Below are positions 42,750 through 50,966 of a stretch of DNA of 64,000 bases, piece after piece. The translations under genes and the position numbers were made by a program. A model generated the notes under the pieces. It was given only the letters and a program-made list of their open reading frames with translations. It was not told the origin of the DNA and did no database searches. Location of the stretch: positions 1 to 64,000 of the forward strand of contig JADBYA010000030.1 in assembly GCA_020403245.1 (NCBI GenBank), written 5' to 3'. Numbering within the stretch: position 1 is the stretch's first letter; the number at the start of each line of letters is the position of its first letter. This DNA comes from Flavobacterium sp. (GTDB lineage: Bacteria > Bacteroidota > Bacteroidia > Flavobacteriales > Flavobacteriaceae).

Positions 42750-44726
42750 TTAATATGCTAACAACTCTAACAACTTGCTTTCAAAACGGTCTTTAGGAAG
42801 GTACTGGTCTTCTAAAGCTTTTACAAACGGAATAGCGGTTTCAATACTACCTACTCTGCGCACAGGTGCATCGAGATGTTCAAAACAGTGCTCCATTAAC
42901 ATCGCAGATATATCACTAGCAATCCCACCAAACAAAGTGTCTTCTTGCAGAATAATTACTTTGTTGGTTTTCTTTACAGATGCAAAAATAGTATCAGTAT
43001 CTAAAGGTTGTAAACTTCTTAAGTCAATAAGATCAGCACTCACTTGAGGATTTTTGGTTAAAGTTTCTAATGCCCAATGAACTCCTGCTCCAAAAGAAAT
43101 AATAGTTACTTGTGTTCCTTCTTTCAATAGCGCCGCTTTCCCAAAAGGAATGGTATAATAATCCGAAGGTACGTCTTGATAAACGGAACGATATAACTGT
43201 TTGTGTTCAAAATACATAACCGGATTTGGGTCGTTGATGGCGGTGTTTAATAATCCTTTGGCATCATAGGGAAAGGCAGGATAGACTACTTTTAGTCCGG
43301 GTGTTTTAGTAAACCAGGCTTCGTTTGTTTGCGAATGAAACGGCCCTGCTTGCGTACCACCACCACAAGGCATGCGCACTACTACATCGGCTTTTTCGTT
43401 CCAACGGTAATGTTGTTTTGCTAAAAGATTGACTATTGGGTTAAAACCAGAGGAAACAAAATCGGCAAATTGCATTTCAACTATTGCTTTGAAACCGTTG
43501 ATGGATAAGCCATTGGCGGCAGAAACTATAGCACTTTCACAGATAGGTGTGTTACGAACACGGTCTTTGCCAAACTGCTCCACAAAACCATCCGTAATTT
43601 TAAATGCACCGCCATATTCGGCAATATCTTGTCCCATAATAACCAAGTTCTCATGGCGCTCCATAGACTGGCGCAAGGCATTAGAAATAGCATCGACCAC
43701 ACGGATATTCTCCACTGCATCGCTAGGGATGACAGCTTCAAATTCGTAAGGTTCATACATGTCAGTCAGCTCTTCGACTAAGTCAGCAACACATTCTGGT
43801 TCTGCTTGTGTAATGGCCCAGTGCTCATCAATTTCTGCTTTGAGAGTCGCATTTATTATTTCATCCTCCTCTTGGGATAATACACTAACGCGAAGTAAAT
43901 AGTCTCTATAGTTAGCTATTGGATCTTTTATAGCCCACATTTCCATTAGTTCTTGTGGGACATATTTTGTACCACTCGCCTCTTCATGTCCGCGCATTCT
44001 AAAGGTCTTAAACTCTAATAAAACCGGACGAGGATTATCCACCATAGACGCTTTTAGTTCGGATATTTTAGAATAAACCTCTAGGATATTATTACCATCT
44101 ATGATATGGCTTTCCATTCCATAACCAATGCCTTTATCAGCAAGGTTTTCGCAACGGTATTGCTCATTTGTAGGAGTCGACAAACCATAGCCGTTGTTTT
44201 CAATGACAAACAGCACAGGCAATTCCCACACGGCAGCTATGTTCAACGCTTCATGGAAATCTCCCTCAGAAGTAGCGCCTTCACCCGTGAATACGGCTGT
44301 TACTTTTCCGTTTTTTTTAAGTTTATTGGCTAAAGCAATCCCATCGGCAACTCCCATTTGAGGTCCCAAATGCGATATCATTCCAATGATATTGAACTCT
44401 TGTGTGCCAAAGTGAAACGAGCGGTCGCGCCCTCTGGTAAAGCCCGTTTTCTTCCCTTGCCATTGCGAAAATAAGCGGTGTAACGGAATATCTCTTCCTG
44501 TAAAAACCCCCAAGTTTCGGTGCATCGGTAAGATGTACTCGTCTTTACCCAAGGCAGCCGTTATTCCCACAGAGATAGCTTCTTGCCCAATACCTGAAAA
44601 CCATTTGGATACTTTGCCTTGACGTAATAGAATGAGCATTTTCTCCTCTATCAATCTGGGTTTTAGCAGTCTTTTATATAAGTTCAATAACTGGATGTTG
44701 GATAACTCTTTTCTATCAAAGTTCAT
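42750..44726 (-). CDS. 2-oxoacid dehydrogenase E1, alpha and beta subunits fused
   Basis: A 658-residue ThDP enzyme. The alpha part (1-330) has IGQEAISVGITAALG, YILPMHRNLGVFTGR and the ThDP/Mg motif TGEGATSEGDFHEALNIA ... NNGYGLS (about 155-190). The beta part (about 345-658) has VIMGQDIAEYGGAFKITDGF, ICESAIVSAANGLSINGFKA, MPCGGGTQAGPFHSQ and VDLRSL-type motifs. It feeds acyl groups from branched-chain 2-oxo acids, or pyruvate, to a lipoyl E2 (not in the window). The start is set at the ATG of MNFDRKELSN. An in-frame TTG ten codons upstream falls inside the -7 promoter box. The fusion is common in Bacteroidetes. Confidence 0.93.
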   Translation of the reverse strand: MNFDRKELSNIQLLNLYKRLLKPRLIEEKMLILLRQGKVSKWFSGIGQEAISVGITAALGKDEYILPMHRNLGVFTGRDIPLHRLFSQWQGKKTGFTRGRDRSFHFGTQEFNIIGMISHLGPQMGVADGIALANKLKKNGKVTAVFTGEGATSEGDFHEALNIAAVWELPVLFVIENNGYGLSTPTNEQYRCENLADKGIGYGMESHIIDGNNILEVYSKISELKASMVDNPRPVLLEFKTFRMRGHEEASGTKYVPQELMEMWAIKDPIANYRDYLLRVSVLSQEEDEIINATLKAEIDEHWAITQAEPECVADLVEELTDMYEPYEFEAVIPSDAVENIRVVDAISNALRQSMERHENLVIMGQDIAEYGGAFKITDGFVEQFGKDRVRNTPICESAIVSAANGLSINGFKAIVEMQFADFVSSGFNPIVNLLAKQHYRWNEKADVVVRMPCGGGTQAGPFHSQTNEAWFTKTPGLKVVYPAFPYDAKGLLNTAINDPNPVMYFEHKQLYRSVYQDVPSDYYTIPFGKAALLKEGTQVTIISFGAGVHWALETLTKNPQVSADLIDLRSLQPLDTDTIFASVKKTNKVIILQEDTLFGGIASDISAMLMEHCFEHLDAPVRRVGSIETAIPFVKALEDQYLPKDRFESKLLELLAY

Positions 44727-44753
44727 GCTAATTTGTTGTAATATTAAGTCGCT

Positions 44754-44788
44754 CAAAAGTACTAAAAAGTGTTTAGTTATTTAGCAAA
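44754..44788 (-). promoter_or_regulatory. -33/-7 promoter of the E1 dehydrogenase gene
   Basis: Minus strand TTTG (complement of 44785-44788), 23 nt, then TACTTTTG (complement of 44754-44761), 27 nt before the ATG. It shows that the upstream TTG at 44756 is not a start codon. Confidence 0.7.
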
Positions 44789-44795
44789 TAAAGTA

Positions 44796-44826
44796 GAGAA
44801 AATAGAGAAAAGAAAATAGAGAAAGG
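44796..44826. repeat. GAGAAAATAGA short tandem repeat
   Basis: Three near-copies of GAGAAAATA(GA) in the divergent promoter region between the E1 dehydrogenase and the oxygenase genes. It belongs to the same low-complexity family as 12518-12558. Confidence 0.5.
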
Positions 44827-44908
44827 ACAATAAACTTTGAATAAATAAAAATGCTATTTAAAGTGATTAATTGTGCATAACTATGATTTTATATATTTAT
44901 AAATTCGT

Positions 44909-44916
44909 TACATTTG
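44909..44916 (+). promoter_or_regulatory. -7 promoter box for the IPNS-like oxygenase gene
   Basis: TACATTTG matches TAnnTTTG. The resulting leader of roughly 65-70 nt contains the 24-bp palindrome at 44939-44962. Confidence 0.6.
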
Positions 44917-44938
44917 TAGCTATGATTGGATTTTTTTC

Positions 44939-44962
44939 AACCTGCCTGTCGGCAGACAGGTT
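44939..44962. repeat. AACCTG...CAGGTT near-palindrome in the oxygenase leader
   Basis: A 24-bp palindrome with two mismatched pairs (core CCTGTCGGCAGACAGG), strikingly GC-rich for this genome. It lies in the 5' leader of the oxygenase mRNA. Its compact shape suggests a dispersed repeat. Confidence 0.7.
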
Positions 44963-44988
44963 TAAGTTATTAACAAAAAAGTTTTAGT

Positions 44989-45942
44989 ATGCAACAAATC
45001 CCTAGTGTTGACTTACGTGATTTCCTGTCGGATGAGCCGGCACGTAAACAAAAGTTTGTAAATGAAATCGGAAGGGCTTATGAAGATATTGGCTTCGTAG
45101 CTTTAAAAGGTCATTTTTTAGATGACAAATTAGTTGGAGATTTATATTCGGAAGTGCGCAACTTCTTTGGACTTCCATTGGAAACCAAAGAGAAGTATGA
45201 AATTCCTGGTATAGGTGGACAACGCGGTTATGTTTCATTTGGAAAAGAACATGCCAAAGGACGTTCGGCTGGAGACTTAAAAGAATTTTGGCATTTTGGA
45301 CAATATGTTAGCAAAGATTCAAAATATGCTAACGAATACCCAGATAACGTAACTGTTTCTGAATTACCTCATTTTAACGAAGTGGGCAAAATAGCATACC
45401 AAATGCTTGAAAAAACAGGTATTTATGTGTTGAGAGCGTTGGCGTTGTATCTTGGTTTGGATGAATTTTATTTTGATAATTACATCAAAGACGGTAACAG
45501 CATCCTAAGACCTATTCACTATCCGCCCATTACCGATGAGCCACAAGATGGTGCTGTGCGTGCGGCTGCTCATGGTGATATTAACTTGATTACGCTTTTG
45601 ATGGGCGCACAAGGAAAAGGATTACAAGTACAAAATCATAATGGCGACTGGATTGACGCAATGGCACAACCCGACGAGTTAATGATTAATGTCGGTGATA
45701 TGTTGTCTCGTCATACGAACAATAAATTAAAATCTACTATTCATCAAGTGGTTAATCCGCCAAGAGAATTGTGGGGAACATCGCGTTTTTCTATTCCGTT
45801 TTTTATGCATCCTGTGAGTGATATGCCATTAAACTGTTTAGAGAAATGTATTGATGATAAAAATCCGAAAGGATTTGAAGACATCACGGCAGGTGAATAC
45901 TTAGATGAACGGCTTGTAGAACTAGGGTTGAAGAAAAAGTAA
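44989..45942 (+). CDS. Isopenicillin N synthase-family 2-oxoglutarate/Fe(II) oxygenase
   Basis: A 317-residue oxygenase. The N-terminal IPSVDLRDFLSDEPA, YEDIGFVALKGH and the substrate-side DIGFV block are typical of the IPNS/gibberellin-oxidase class. The jelly-roll core supplies the Fe(II) ligands His195 and Asp197 (AAHGDINLITLL) and His252 (STIHQVVNP), and Arg266/Ser268 (SRFSIPFF) would bind the 2-oxoglutarate carboxylate. It is not expected to make penicillin; flavobacterial relatives have unknown substrates. It stands alone, with its own promoter, next to the E1 dehydrogenase gene. Confidence 0.9.
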   Translation: MQQIPSVDLRDFLSDEPARKQKFVNEIGRAYEDIGFVALKGHFLDDKLVGDLYSEVRNFFGLPLETKEKYEIPGIGGQRGYVSFGKEHAKGRSAGDLKEFWHFGQYVSKDSKYANEYPDNVTVSELPHFNEVGKIAYQMLEKTGIYVLRALALYLGLDEFYFDNYIKDGNSILRPIHYPPITDEPQDGAVRAAAHGDINLITLLMGAQGKGLQVQNHNGDWIDAMAQPDELMINVGDMLSRHTNNKLKSTIHQVVNPPRELWGTSRFSIPFFMHPVSDMPLNCLEKCIDDKNPKGFEDITAGEYLDERLVELGLKKK

Positions 45943-46008
45943 AGCTTTCAAAATTACTTTTATTAAAATTCCAAATTCCAATTTTTCTGGGGTTTGGTTT
46001 TTTATTTA

Positions 46009-46028
46009 GAACACAGATTTAAGAAATT
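46009..46028. repeat. Left arm of inverted repeat flanking the GxxExxY gene
   Basis: GAACACAGATTTAAGAAATT matches the complement of the right arm (46481-46500) at 18 of 20 positions. It lies 43 bp before the ATG of the gene. Confidence 0.7.
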
Positions 46029-46071
46029 AAAAAAATAAAATTTAAATCGAGGTTTTAAAAAAATTAAAATT

Positions 46072-46470
46072 ATGACTAAAAACTTTCCACATCAGGAGTT
46101 AACAAAATCAATTATAGGACTTTATTATGATGTCAATAATGAGTTAGGTTATGGATTTATGGAAAAAGTCTATCATAATGCAATGCTAATAGAACTTAAA
46201 AAAAGAGGTTTTGAAATTGACAACCAAAAGAAACTAAATGTTTTATACAAAAATGAAATTGTTGGAGAGTATGTGCCAGATATCATAGTAAATAATAAAG
46301 TAATTCTTGAATTAAAAACTGTGGAATACCTTCTTGATATACATGAAAATCAATTATTAAATTATCTAAAAGCAACTGATTGTGAAGTTGGAATAATTTT
46401 AAATTTTGGTAAGGATCCACAATTCATAAGAAAGATATTTACAAATGATTTAAAAAAGAACAAAATCTAA
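46072..46470 (+). CDS. GxxExxY-family protein
   Basis: A 132-residue protein with the defining motif Gly-Phe-Met-Glu-Lys-Val-Tyr (residues 28-34) and a nuclease-like block YVPDIIVNNKVILELKTVE with Asp and Glu-x-Lys of a PD-(D/E)xK fold. ENQLLNYLKATDCEVGIILNFG completes the family pattern. These proteins are scattered and often found near mobile DNA; their function is unknown. It is bounded by inverted GAACACAGATTTA-type repeats, 43 bp upstream and about 10 bp downstream, so it looks like a cassette. Confidence 0.9.
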   Translation: MTKNFPHQELTKSIIGLYYDVNNELGYGFMEKVYHNAMLIELKKRGFEIDNQKKLNVLYKNEIVGEYVPDIIVNNKVILELKTVEYLLDIHENQLLNYLKATDCEVGIILNFGKDPQFIRKIFTNDLKKNKI

Positions 46471-46480
46471 CAATTTTTTA

Positions 46481-46500
46481 AATTTTCTAAATCTGTGTTC
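46481..46500. repeat. Right arm of inverted repeat flanking the GxxExxY gene
   Basis: AATTTTCTAAATCTGTGTTC, the inverted partner of 46009-46028. Related CAGATTT strings occur at 8395-8538. Confidence 0.7.
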
Positions 46501-46515
46501 CAAAAATTATAAACA

Positions 46516-46848
46516 ATGGACTTACAAGAACAATTAAAAAAACTTTTTCCAAACCACGAACCAACTTCCGAAAAAGAAGCCGTTGAAATAAAAAATCACG
46601 AGCTTTTTATTCAGTCAACACCCATAATTTGCAAATATGAAAAGCGAAAAGGTAAAGCTACGACCATCATTGAAGCATATGAAGGTAGTGATGAAGATTT
46701 TAAAATATTAGCCAAAGAAATAAAAACAAAACTGAGTGTTGGTGGTACTTTCAAAGATGGAGCTATCATCATTCAGGGCGATTACCGCGATAAAATAATG
46801 AAACTGTTACAAGATAAAGGTTTTAAAACAAAACGAGTTGGTGGATAA
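46516..46848 (+). CDS. SUI1/YciH-type translation initiation factor
   Basis: A 110-residue protein. After a short charged N-terminus, the SUI1 domain is clear: RKGKATTIIEAYEG, LAKEIKTKLSVGGTFKDGAIIIQGDYRDKI (in parts LAKEIKTKLSVGGTFKDG and AIIIQGDYRDKI) and LQDKGFKTKRVGG. This is the bacterial YciH/eIF1-like protein that influences start-codon selection. That is of interest in a genome with few Shine-Dalgarno sequences. It lies 45 bp after the GxxExxY gene, with a repeat arm in between. Confidence 0.92.
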   Translation: MDLQEQLKKLFPNHEPTSEKEAVEIKNHELFIQSTPIICKYEKRKGKATTIIEAYEGSDEDFKILAKEIKTKLSVGGTFKDGAIIIQGDYRDKIMKLLQDKGFKTKRVGG

Positions 46849-46923
46849 ACTAGTATTCAGTTATCAGTATTTAGTGGTCAGAAACTTGAAACTATAAACC
46901 ACAAACTATCAACAAAAAAAACA

Positions 46924-47790
46924 ATGATACAATCATCCGAATTAATACTAAACCCAGATGGCAGTGTATACCACTTAAATCTGAAACCCGAAAATATTGC
47001 GCGCGATATCATCTTTGTGGGCGATCAAAATAGAGTAGAAAAAATAACACAGTTCTTTGATAGTATTGAATTTTCTGCCCAAAAGCGCGAATTTAAAACG
47101 CAAACAGGTTATTTCAAAGGCAAAAAAATAACAGTAATGTCCACCGGAATTGGTCCAGATAATATCGATATTGTTATGAACGAATTGGATGCCTTAGTGA
47201 ATATTGATTTGGAAACTCGTAAACCAAAAACCAATTTAACTTCATTAAATATTATTCGGATAGGAACTTCGGGTTCGTTACAAGCCGATATTCCATGCGA
47301 TAGTTTTGTGATGAGTAAGTTTGGATTGGGTTTAGACAATATGCTTCGCTCCTATTTGATTGACAACATCACCGAAAAGAACATGGAAGATGCTTTTATC
47401 AAACAAACTGATTGGGATATGAGAAAAGGCAGACCATATGTAATTGGTTGTTCTATAACACTTGAGAAACGCATGGAAAGCAATGAAATTCACAAAGGAT
47501 TTACAGGAACTGCTGGCGGATTTTATGGCCCTCAAGGGCGAGTTTTACGTTTAGATATTCAAGACAACAAACTGAATAGCAAAATGGATGCTTTTGAATT
47601 TGAAGGTATAAAAATGACCAATTTAGAGATGGAAACTGGGGCTATTTATGGCTTGGGCAAACTATTGGGGCATGAATGTTTATCATTAAATGCCATCATT
47701 GCCAATAGAGCAACAGGAACATTTAGTGACGATCCTTATAAAGCGGTAGATGCCCTAATTCAGTATACTTTGGGAAAATTGGCAGAATAA
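46924..47790 (+). CDS. Nucleoside (uridine) phosphorylase-family protein
   Basis: A 288-residue protein of the PNP/UDP family. DIIFVGDQNRVEKITQFFD binds phosphate. VMSTGIGPDNIDIVMNELDAL, NIIRIGTSGSLQADI and the purine/pyrimidine-site block NLEMETGAIYGLGKLLGHECLS follow, ending in IIANRATGTFSDDPYKAVDALI (in parts IIANRATGTFSDD, PYKAVDALI). It cleaves nucleosides with phosphate; uridine is the most likely substrate but purine nucleosides are not excluded. The gap before it holds an AGTTATCAGTATTTAGTGG low-complexity repeat. Confidence 0.86.
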   Translation: MIQSSELILNPDGSVYHLNLKPENIARDIIFVGDQNRVEKITQFFDSIEFSAQKREFKTQTGYFKGKKITVMSTGIGPDNIDIVMNELDALVNIDLETRKPKTNLTSLNIIRIGTSGSLQADIPCDSFVMSKFGLGLDNMLRSYLIDNITEKNMEDAFIKQTDWDMRKGRPYVIGCSITLEKRMESNEIHKGFTGTAGGFYGPQGRVLRLDIQDNKLNSKMDAFEFEGIKMTNLEMETGAIYGLGKLLGHECLSLNAIIANRATGTFSDDPYKAVDALIQYTLGKLAE

Positions 47791-47804
47791 TTTTTTGAAG
47801 CTAA

Positions 47805-47875
47805 TTCCCGCTTTCGCCTTTATCTCGCTCCGTAAACTACGCGAGGATATCGGCTCTATCGGGGCTAAAAATAAC
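47805..47875. other. GC-rich intergenic segment, possible dispersed repeat
   Basis: A GC-rich stretch in an AT-rich gap: TTCCCGCTTTCGCC, then CTCGCTCCGTAAACTACGCGAG and CGGCTCTATCGGGG. CTCGC/GCGAG words pair around CTCCGTAAACTAC. No gene; looks like a repeat remnant. Confidence 0.4.
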
Positions 47876-47880
47876 AACCC

Positions 47881-48447
47881 ATGAATCTAACTATTGAAAC
47901 AAACCGATTACTATTACGACCTCTGAAACTATCAGATGCCGAACCCATGTTTGCTATGGATAAAAATCCTGAAGTTCATAAATACCTTTGGCAAAATCCA
48001 ACACAAACCATTGAAGAAACAATCAAAATTATTGAATTTGTTCAAGGACAATATGAAAGAAACAACATTGGTCGTTTTGCAACTATTTTAAAAGAAACCG
48101 GAGAATTCATTGGCTGGACAGGCATTAAATTTGTAGATGACCATGTTGAAAACGGGAACACTAATTTCTATGATTACGGATATCGTTTGAATGAAAAGTT
48201 TTGGAACAAGGGTTATGCCACAGAAGCATCGATTGCATGGCTTGATTATGGATTTAACCAAATGAACATTGACAAAATAAATGCATATACGCATCATGAT
48301 AATGGTGCTTCCAATCATATTCTACAAAAAGTTGGAATGAATTTCATGGAAGATTATTTAGATAAAGATGGCGTTTTATGGAAATGGTGGCAATTATTAC
48401 GTACGAAGTATGAAATAAATGGTACAAGTATAAATCTTAATACTTAA
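47881..48447 (+). CDS. GNAT N-acetyltransferase (RimJ/RimL type)
   Basis: A 188-residue GNAT protein. The N-terminal ETNRLLLRPLKLSDAEPMFAM and HKYLWQNPTQTIEETIKII are typical of the RimJ/RimL (acetyltransf_3) group. The acetyl-CoA-binding block is YRLNEKFWNKGYATEASIAWLDYGF (in parts YRLNEKFWNKGYATEA and SIAWLDYGF), followed by AYTHHDNGASNHILQKVGMNF. It may acetylate a ribosomal protein or a small molecule; no evidence selects one. The next gene starts 25 bp downstream. Confidence 0.9.
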   Translation: MNLTIETNRLLLRPLKLSDAEPMFAMDKNPEVHKYLWQNPTQTIEETIKIIEFVQGQYERNNIGRFATILKETGEFIGWTGIKFVDDHVENGNTNFYDYGYRLNEKFWNKGYATEASIAWLDYGFNQMNIDKINAYTHHDNGASNHILQKVGMNFMEDYLDKDGVLWKWWQLLRTKYEINGTSINLNT

Positions 48448-48472
48448 TACTCCAATCTTAATACAATAATAA

Positions 48473-49339
48473 ATGAAAACAATAAAAATAGCTGGTGTTC
48501 CAGAACATTTCAATTTGCCTTGGCATTTATGTATTGAAAATGGTGAGTTTGAACAAGTCGGTATTGATTTACAATGGACAGATGTACCAGAAGGCACAGG
48601 CAAAATGTGTCAATTACTTCGCGATGGCGAAACAGATATTGCGGTGATTTTAACAGAAGGAATAGTAAAAGATATAATTGGAGGCAATCCAAGTTCGATA
48701 GTACAAGTTTATGTAGAAAGTCCTTTAATCTGGGGAATTCATGTGGCAGCGAACTCTAAATACCATTCGATGAGTGATTTAAAAAACACCAAAGGGGCCA
48801 TTTCTCGCTATGGTTCAGGTTCCCATTTGATGGCCTATGTCAATGCCCAAAATCAATCCCGAATGATATCGGGATGGAATACTAACAATCTGCAATTTGA
48901 AATCGTCAATACCATTGATGGCGCAGTAGAAGCTCTGGCAAATGGAAAGGCAGATTATTTTATGTGGGAACGTTTTATGACTCAACCATTGGTAGATAAA
49001 GGTATTTTTCGTCGTATTGCCGAATGTCCAACTCCATGGCCCTGCTTTGTCATTGCGGTGCGAAATGAGTTTTTAGAACACAACGAGCAAACGCTTTCCC
49101 TCATTCTTGCTATTATTAATAACACAACAATAGAATTCAAAGATATTCCAAGTATCGATAGAACTTTGGCCTCCAAATACTATCAAAAAATTGACGATAT
49201 TCAGGAATGGTTGTTATTAACCAAATGGTCACAAAAACCAATCGAAGAAAAAGTGTTAAACAATATTCAAAATCAACTCTTTGACCTAAAGATTATAGAT
49301 AAAAAAGTTACTTTTGCTGAAATAGTAAAAGCCATTTAG
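48473..49339 (+). CDS. Periplasmic-binding-protein-like protein without a signal peptide
   Basis: A 288-residue type 2 periplasmic-binding fold of the NMT1/SsuA-like group: KIAGVPEHFNLPWHLCIENGEFEQVGIDL (in parts KIAGVPEHFNLPWHL, CIENGEFEQVGIDL), DGETDIAVILTEGIVKDIIGG, WGIHVAANSKYHSMSDLK and VEALANGKADYFMWERF. It begins MKTIKIAG with no signal peptide or lipobox, so it should be cytoplasmic. No ABC permease or ATPase is near. It may bind a ligand in the cytosol or act as an enzyme. A 20-bp palindrome in its frame (48856-48875) belongs to a dispersed repeat family. Confidence 0.82.
   Translation: MKTIKIAGVPEHFNLPWHLCIENGEFEQVGIDLQWTDVPEGTGKMCQLLRDGETDIAVILTEGIVKDIIGGNPSSIVQVYVESPLIWGIHVAANSKYHSMSDLKNTKGAISRYGSGSHLMAYVNAQNQSRMISGWNTNNLQFEIVNTIDGAVEALANGKADYFMWERFMTQPLVDKGIFRRIAECPTPWPCFVIAVRNEFLEHNEQTLSLILAIINNTTIEFKDIPSIDRTLASKYYQKIDDIQEWLLLTKWSQKPIEEKVLNNIQNQLFDLKIIDKKVTFAEIVKAI
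48856..48875. repeat. ATCCCGA...TCGGGAT palindrome inside a CDS
   Basis: Seven-bp arms ATCCCGA and TCGGGAT separated by six bases. It is related to the palindromes at 15478-15493 and 61424-61441, but here it is inside the reading frame of the binding-protein-like gene. Confidence 0.55.
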
Positions 49340-49356
49340 CTTTTGCCATTGGCAAT

Positions 49357-50289
49357 ATGATGGAATTTGATAATATTTCTTTTCAAAAACTAGAAGAAAA
49401 ATTCAGGATAAAAAGTCCCTGGGATTTGATAATCATTTTTGTCTTAAATATACTTATCACCATCCCCATTTTTATTATTGCCCATCAAAATTTAATTATA
49501 CTTGAGTGGGCATATCACGTTGATAGAATATTATTGTTTCTAGCCATTTTACTGGGAATACAGTATGTTTTACAATTAATGAGAAAAGTGACTTTAATAT
49601 CTATAATTCTGTATCTTATTATGTTGGTTTACGGTTCACTATCAGATAAATATGGATTTGAAAGTGTCTTTGAGGATTATCGGTCGATGTTATACACCAT
49701 GAATGATGATCCTTATCCACAGGATATTATTATCTCTAAATTAATGCCTTTCCCTAATAAATCTAAAATTTTAGATGCTGTTGAATATCAAAACCCAAAA
49801 GTGAGAGATTTTGCTTTTATGGCTATTAATAAACATTTCAAAAAAATTAAAGGGTACAATGACTATTTTACTATCATACAATCGTTTGCGATTTTCAAAG
49901 AAATAAATGGTAACTGGAATTATGTTAGCGATCCGAAAGGTCATGACTATATTGCTAAAGCTACAGAATCGCTAAAATATCTTTCGGGTGATTGTGATGA
50001 TCATTCGATTTTAATGGCTACTTGTATAAAATCTATTGGTGGAACTACTCGATTAATTCATACCAAAGGACATATTTATCCAGAAATCTATATCGGTAAT
50101 AAAATAGATTTGGAACACATCAACTACTTAATAAAAAAAGAACTTTTCCCTCAAGAAAGCAAAAATAAAGGTATCCATTATCACATTGATGAACGAGGTA
50201 ATATTTGGCTCAACTTAGATTATACTGCTAAATATCCTGGTGGTCCATTTATGAACGAAGAAATTCTTGGAGCACTCACTTTAGAGTAA
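49357..50289 (+). CDS. Membrane-anchored transglutaminase-like protein
   Basis: A 310-residue protein. Two or three N-terminal membrane helices (about 22-105: LIIIFVLNILITIPIFIIA, ILLFLAILLGIQYVLQLM, ISIILYLIMLVYG) are followed by a transglutaminase-type domain. GDCDDHSILMATCI holds the likely nucleophile Cys (about residue 213), GHIYPEIYI the His and LNLDYTAKYPGGPF the Asp. Residues 125-200 (VRDFAFMAINKHFKK and YVSDPKGHDYI) are in family order. Members act as cysteine peptidases or cross-linking enzymes; the substrate is unknown. It begins 17 bp after the binding-protein-like gene. Confidence 0.84.
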   Translation: MMEFDNISFQKLEEKFRIKSPWDLIIIFVLNILITIPIFIIAHQNLIILEWAYHVDRILLFLAILLGIQYVLQLMRKVTLISIILYLIMLVYGSLSDKYGFESVFEDYRSMLYTMNDDPYPQDIIISKLMPFPNKSKILDAVEYQNPKVRDFAFMAINKHFKKIKGYNDYFTIIQSFAIFKEINGNWNYVSDPKGHDYIAKATESLKYLSGDCDDHSILMATCIKSIGGTTRLIHTKGHIYPEIYIGNKIDLEHINYLIKKELFPQESKNKGIHYHIDERGNIWLNLDYTAKYPGGPFMNEEILGALTLE

Positions 50290-50379
50290 AGTTGAAAAAA
50301 TACTGAAAACTAATTGGTATTTACTAGATAATTATTAGTAATTTATTTTTATATTCGTTTTCAAATAAAAAAAGCTGTA

Positions 50380-50955
50380 ATGAAAAAATTATATTGTGCA
50401 TTCCTCCTACTACCAATAACCATATACGCTCAAGAAAATACAAATACTGTACTTCAAAATAAAAAGAATGAGTTCCGTGTAGATGTTTTGTCGGCTATAG
50501 TCTATACCAAAGCGAGTTTGAGTTATGAACGATTTTTTGCTAACGATTTTTCAACGGGTTTTAATGTAAATTTTTCTAATAGCAATAAGCTTAATGAAGA
50601 TTTTGATAACGGATACCGAAACAATGTTCCAAAATTTGAATTCAATCCCTACATCAGATATGCATTATCTAAAAGTAAATCGCGTTATTATTTTGCAGAA
50701 ATCTTTGGCTCCTATAATGGAGGTGATTATAAAGAGATTGTTAGGGTATCTGGCATGGCACAACCCGATTATTATACTACTCAAAAATCAAAATATACCG
50801 ATTTTGGTTTGGGAGGTAGTTTAGGGTACAAAATGTATTTTAAAGATAGTATAGCCTTAGAATTTATTGTCGGATTTGGTTCAAATCTTACCAATCGCGA
50901 CAAAAGTCCAGATGTAATTTCAAGAGTAGGTTTAAATTTAGGATATCGATTTTAA
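50380..50955 (+). CDS. Outer-membrane beta-barrel protein
   Basis: A 191-residue protein with a signal peptide (LYCAFLLLPITIYAQ). After a short linker, alternating strands begin with NEFRVDVLSAIVYTKASLSYERFF. FSTGFNVNFSN, YRYALSKSKSRYYFAEIFGSY-like, FGLGGSLGYKMYF, ALEFIVGFGSNL and VGLNLGYRF follow, ending in a C-terminal Phe. That fits a small OmpA/OmpW-like barrel of about eight strands. No specific function. It is followed 11 bp later by a hypothetical lipoprotein gene, probably in the same operon. Confidence 0.85.
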   Translation: MKKLYCAFLLLPITIYAQENTNTVLQNKKNEFRVDVLSAIVYTKASLSYERFFANDFSTGFNVNFSNSNKLNEDFDNGYRNNVPKFEFNPYIRYALSKSKSRYYFAEIFGSYNGGDYKEIVRVSGMAQPDYYTTQKSKYTDFGLGGSLGYKMYFKDSIALEFIVGFGSNLTNRDKSPDVISRVGLNLGYRF

Positions 50956-50966
50956 TTCAAAAGAAA

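Noticed and set aside
44989..45942. Beta-lactam biosynthesis gene
   Set aside because: The fold is IPNS-like, but no ACV synthetase or other pathway gene is present. It is treated as an oxygenase of unknown substrate.
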